Below are positions 59,857 to 64,000 of a DNA stretch of 64,000 nucleotides, piece after piece. Both the position numbers and the translations under genes were made by a program. The stretch is from Glandiceps talaboti (Eukaryota; Hemichordata; Enteropneusta; Spengelidae): positions 4,177,001 through 4,241,000 of the forward strand of contig NC_135559.1 in the NCBI RefSeq assembly GCF_964340395.1. The letters run 5' to 3'. Under the pieces are notes generated by a model. It ran no database searches. It worked only from the letters and a program-made list of their open reading frames with translations, and was not told the DNA's origin. How positions within the stretch are numbered: position 1 is the stretch's first letter; every line of letters begins with the position of its first letter.

Positions 59857-60118
59857 ATGGCAATCGACCTGCCGGTGGCCGCCATGTTTATTTTCTACGT
59901 GGGAGAGCCACAAAAGGGTAAGTGACTTTACTTTACGACAAAGATTGTTCTCATTGCCTGAATATTCCTTGACGACCATACCCCATTTAGTAGCACGGTT
60001 TCAAATGGGGGAAATAAATAAAATACCCATCGAAGTCACTGTAATAGGCAGCGCCGAAAAGCATACCCACTACGTTGAGACGAAAAACGGTGACATCGTA
60101 AAAACAAAAGATATTTAA
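59857..60118 (+). CDS. Candidate small two-exon gene, about 62 aa
   Basis: The first exon, 59857-59917, begins MAIDLPVAAMFIFYVGEP and ends at a good donor (AAAAGG|gtaagt). An acceptor (accccatttag) at 59990 would join exon 59991-60118 in the same frame. That exon reads VARFQMGEINKIPIEVTVIG, SAEKHTHYVETK, then NGDIVKTKDI and stop. The intron would be only 73 bp and the pyrimidine tract is weak. The second-exon frame stays open with a protein-like composition. I recognise no family. The first exon could instead belong to a longer gene with distant exons. Confidence 0.35.
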
Positions 60119-60601
60119 AAGAGAGCTACATAATTGATGGCGCTGTGGGTAATTGGAATATCAACCCCAAGTGTTACTCTCTGGTCGGATATTTCACTAG
60201 ATGCGAGCAATACCAGTTCACAGTCGTGATTATTTTTCAGAATGTGATAAAAGTATGGACGATATTGATATGTATAGCTGATAGTTTTTGAAAGCAATAT
60301 AATATTAAAAACGTGTTTCTAGGACTGTGTATCCTATCGATGTATTTTCTTCTCAGCCACTCGAGCCTAGAATCTTTACACAGGTCAAAAGTGTCACTGG
60401 GCTAATGCAAATTTTTTAAGACTGAGTGTGTTTGCAATGATGTGAAAATAGCCCACTCGTGTACGTTGTTTGGTACACAGTTTAATACTTTTACACAAAA
60501 AAAATATGGAAGACACAACTAATATTCAGTGTGAATTAACCCTTTCCGTGCCATTGAAAAGAACAATATAATATTTTTGGAGTGTGCCACCATGAACAAT
60601 C

Positions 60602-60662
<61 letters not shown>

Positions 60663-60842
60663 ATTGAGTGAGTGAGTGAGTGAGTGAGTGAGTGAGTGAG
60701 TGAGTGAGTGAGTGAGTGAGTGAGTGAGTGAGTGAGTGAGTGAGTGAGTGAGTGAGTGAGTGAGTGAGTGAGTGAGTGAGTGAGTGAGTGACTGACTGAT
60801 GTTGATGACGACTGACTGGCTAGTTGGTTGGTTGGTTGGTTG
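60602..60842. repeat. Tetranucleotide mosaic: (GATT)n, then (GAGT)n, then (GGTT)n
   Basis: About 15 GATT units change abruptly into about 30 GAGT units, then a short unique stretch (ctgactgatgttgatgacga) and five GGTT units. Confidence 0.95.
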
Positions 60843-62344
60843 GTTCAAGTCGGTCAATCAATTTTATGCTGATGGCTGGATGTTTATTGCCTGAGTTTTT
60901 CTGATTGTTTGTAATGGGGTTCATGGGCTGTAGTTACATTACTGATACACAAAAAAATCTTTTCATTCGACTCCTACTAACATAAAGTGTGATCGAATTG
61001 AATAGTGTAGTTTACTTAGGTGACGGTAAATGCTTTGACCGGGTCAATAATTCGAAGGCTAGATTTCTTCACGACAACGTACCTTGAAAGATCAACTTGT
61101 CCGTTTTATCATACGAGAAACGCTACTGTGAACAATTGTTTTTTTTTTCTTCAAAATGTTTGGAGACTGAAGTGTACACGTACGGTCTTGTTAATGTATT
61201 TCTGCAGATTGCTTTACTGACAAACTACAACAAATCTCACCCTATGTAGACAAGTTTTGGACAATTTATAACAGTGGTAATAGCGTCTTCAAGTTTGCCA
61301 TGTGACGTATTCGGTAATCTACGTTACACAATTAGAGCGGAAAGTGACTAGGGAACTTTTCCAATACTGTAAGTCTTTACCTATATATATTGAAACAATT
61401 CTAGAATCTCTTTACACGATTTTGTTACACTCATCAACTTTCTTTACCACCACTACAATTTCACTCTATATATCAGTAGCCAGCCGACCAATAAGTCAGT
61501 CTGTCAGTCAGCCAGTCAAACATTTTGAGATTTTCTATATCTTTGTGTATACTTAACAGCTATACTTTAACACTTATTATAGACATCGAAATATTGGATT
61601 AACAGTCGAAATTACTCCGATCGATCACTGCAGCAGTAATTACAGCATTATATACATGCGTCAACAAAAACGTAAAACTACCTGGCCTCTTCTACGGCAG
61701 CTATACTACTCGCACCTCTTGGGGGTATCATTTCTACGACTCCGAGACTAGAGGAAAAAAGTACTCTGACACGCAAGAAAGGATGAACCTACAAAGCTGT
61801 GTTAGGACCATGAGGCTAACATTATCTTTTTTTTCCTACTTTAGGCCATCATACTTTTCTCTTTGCCTAATAATAGTAATATCAACTTTTAACCTACTAT
61901 CGTTCATCACGTACACTTTTCATTTTTCTACCTTCATCCATCATATATTTCTTATGAATTCTACTTTCGTTCGACATAATTTTCTTTTTTATACTTTCGT
62001 CCATCATACCTGTTTTTTTTTGTTTCTATTTTCGTCCGCCATACTTTTTTTTTTACTAGTTTCGTCCGCCATACCCTCCCCCCCCCCATTTTTATTTCTT
62101 TGTTCAGCGGCACTTGTGGGTCGTCCGCTTGGTCAGCCATGTTTTTTTATGCACGTAACGTTCACAACATGAACAAGGAGGTTCCTTGGTTATAGGTGGA
62201 TGCATCTAATCTGAGATGCATGCAAAATGGACATATCTCTACATATATATAACAGGAAAATTGTGAGGCTTCCCCCCACAATTCTTGAGCCAGAAGGTGC
62301 TAGTCGACGCCGATGACATCAAGCTTGGGGGTCGAATTTTATTT

Positions 62345-62384
62345 GACACACACACACACACACAGACAGACAGACAGACAGACA

Positions 62385-62424
<40 letters not shown>
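62345..62424. repeat. (CA)n/(GACA)n microsatellite
   Basis: CA units interrupted by six GACA units near 62364-62387. Confidence 0.95.
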
Positions 62425-62426
<2 letters not shown>

Positions 62427-62789
62427 CATTCAATCTTTATCATACACTGCACACACTATTAGGGAGTGGTCGCTTGCAGTCTAATCGTCGTATTACGATC
62501 TAAAAATGCATTCCAATTCCATCACATTTCCAATAATTTGCATGTGTAACGTTTCGATAAAAAAGGCTTACTCCCAGACGCATATATACGCCTTACGCAT
62601 GAAAAATACCTCGCCATTTTCGTCTTTATGTACATCATCCACCTACAACATGCACATTTCATGTCATGACCTCGTAACCTATTAATTCGATCAGTCGCAT
62701 CGGACGATCGGACAGACATATGCCTGTTCGATTGAACAGTTCAACGCAACTAAGTAACCTCTGACCGACACCTTTGCATGAACCCTACC

Positions 62790-62869
62790 GACGTCACACC
62801 CCCTCGTCAAGTATGCGAGTAAATAAACTGAGCATGCGCACCTCTACTGACACTCAAAATCGGTTCAAC
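62790..62869 (+). promoter_or_regulatory. Candidate promoter with CRE-like and NRF1-like words
   Basis: Seen: gacgtcac (62790-62797, consensus CRE), agcatgcgca (62831-62840, NRF1-like), and aacatggcagcc over the start codon (YY1-like, 62868-62879). The words are spaced within 90 bp upstream of a short ATG exon with a good donor. Confidence 0.45.
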
Positions 62870-62885
62870 ATGGCAGCCAGCCAAG
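62870..62885 (+). CDS. Candidate first coding exon (MAASQ...) of a gene leaving the window
   Basis: ATGGCAGCCAGCCAAG is followed by a strong donor (gtaagt) at 62886. With the promoter words upstream, this looks like a typical short first coding exon of a housekeeping gene. No second exon was recognised up to 64000, so the product cannot be named. Confidence 0.35.
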
Positions 62886-64000
62886 GTAAGTTTCAGCCTT
62901 GTAATTCTGTTAATATTGAAAAAAATATGTTCCTCATGTTCAGGTCTGTAAAAGCAAAGTATCGCGGCTGTGATGTTGGAGAAATGTTAGAATATAATTG
63001 GCTTGTGAGCGCGTTTGCAGCCCATACATACCATGCCTCGGACAACTACCCGGTGTAGTTGGTGGACATGGATAGATTTGTAACAGTGACACGCTTACAC
63101 ACACGTACTACACACGTTGAACAAGCATGCCTTACAAAAGTCTCTCTCCCAACTTATCTACTTTACAATATTTCCAGAAAAATATCAGTTGCGACAGGTT
63201 GAGTTCGGGTATCTCCATAGTTTTTGTTTGCTCTAGTCAAATACAACTGGAGATATAATGCCTACGTGACGGAGAATATCATCATGCCACATCAGGCACA
63301 TGCTTGGAGAAATGCGAAAGTGGAACTATGTAATGTTCATTCGTATGTCGTGCGTTTTTCTACCCCTACCCCGGTCTCACTGCGGGTGGCGAAATGTTGA
63401 GGATATATCGGATTGTCATGGATTTAAAGTTTTGACATTTGACGTTTGGTTGGCAGCGATATTACAGATAGGGAGACGATGTCTGTTGAGTGTCTGTGAC
63501 CTGTCCTATATTTGACCTTGAGTATTCACATGTTAATTAGACCATTGTGTGGAATTCATAGAGTCTCTCACATATATGCATGTGTGAATGGAGCACTGAT
63601 TTACAAGAAAGGGAAATGTGAGATAAGTGAATTGGTCATATTTGTCCATAAATTTTTATTTTACACCCAGATTAGCAAGGTAGAAATTTGGAAAATGTCC
63701 CAAATATTGTGTGAAAATACTTCAAATGAAATTACAAGATTCGATGAATTATATTTTCCAACAAATAGCATGCACTGGTAAAGTGCCAAAGTACATTGTA
63801 TATCACACAATACATGACACATAGCTTTATCATTGCTAGCTTGTTAAGGCACTTTCATGGGTACTTCAGTTGTCACTACACAGATAATGGAGTTTTTGGA
63901 TATAGATGGCTTTGATATGTGTCTATTTTGAAATATTACTTTTACTAGTGACAGCTGTTTTGTGTGTAATATGATCAAAAAGTTGAGAGTGAACATGTTG
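62886..64000. other. Presumed first intron of the gene starting at 62870
   Basis: No exon with splice borders and a family signature was recognised. GC falls from promoter-like to AT-rich across the segment. Confidence 0.35.

Larger units (their letters stand above)
60119..62789. other. Intergenic: simple repeats, no gene recognised
   Basis: Contains the tetranucleotide mosaic at 60602-60842, pyrimidine-rich DNA at about 61800-62110 with repeated ttcgtccgccatac/ttcatc words, and the CA/GACA repeat at 62345. No family-like open frame was seen. Confidence 0.5.

Noticed and set aside
61783-62172. 129-codon Phe/Ser-rich frame
   Set aside because: Composition reflects a pyrimidine-rich repeat segment (ttcgtccgccatac words), not a protein family.

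Overview
The window is nuclear DNA from an AT-rich animal genome. It has spliced genes with consensus GT-AG introns, metazoan-specific protein families and very many simple repeats. The proteins (HLTF with HIRAN and RING domains, UNC93A-like, GPR180, TMEM255-like, a membrane TIR protein) fit an invertebrate bilaterian, either spiralian or non-vertebrate deuterostome. I cannot place it more closely from sequence alone.

Layout from left to right. 429-9640 (minus): a TMEM255-like tetraspan gene whose 3' end is not found. Its introns hold a SINE-like copy, a 2.6-kb minisatellite of 52-bp units and a 208-bp CT repeat. About 9640-9740: a compact divergent promoter. 10116-18125 (plus): an 11-exon lysine-rich leucine-rich-repeat protein whose exons join in frame to 460 residues. 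18126-23918: intergenic DNA dominated by fold-back elements and short palindromes, including a perfect 76-bp inverted repeat flanked by an 11-bp direct repeat, plus a LINE reverse-transcriptase scrap. 23944-26349 (plus): a three-exon UNC93A-like transporter. 27841-42702 (plus): the orthologue of HLTF, 21 coding exons giving 1175 residues, with E2F- and ETS-like promoter words. 42703-48567: intergenic DNA with tandem repeats and a MITE. 48611-49330 (plus): a single-coding-exon membrane-anchored TIR protein with no ectodomain. 52607-59804 (minus): a complete nine-exon GPR180 orthologue of 437 residues. 59857 and 62870 (plus): two candidate first exons, the first possibly a small two-exon gene divergent from GPR180.

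The genes do not form a pathway. HLTF is a DNA-damage-tolerance helicase/ubiquitin ligase. UNC93A-like and TIR proteins belong to families used in innate immunity. GPR180 and TMEM255 are membrane proteins.

I did not find a convincing new multi-gene system. The most unusual structures are: (1) repeated partial exon duplications inside HLTF, including a ladder of five splice-donor-like copies after exon 11 whose second step stays in frame; (2) several young-looking palindromic or fold-back insertions; (3) a membrane TIR protein without an ectodomain; and (4) a splice acceptor in the UNC93A-like gene whose pyrimidine tract is a long CT microsatellite. Exon borders were read by eye from splice consensus, reading frame and remembered family sequences. 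No alignment was run.
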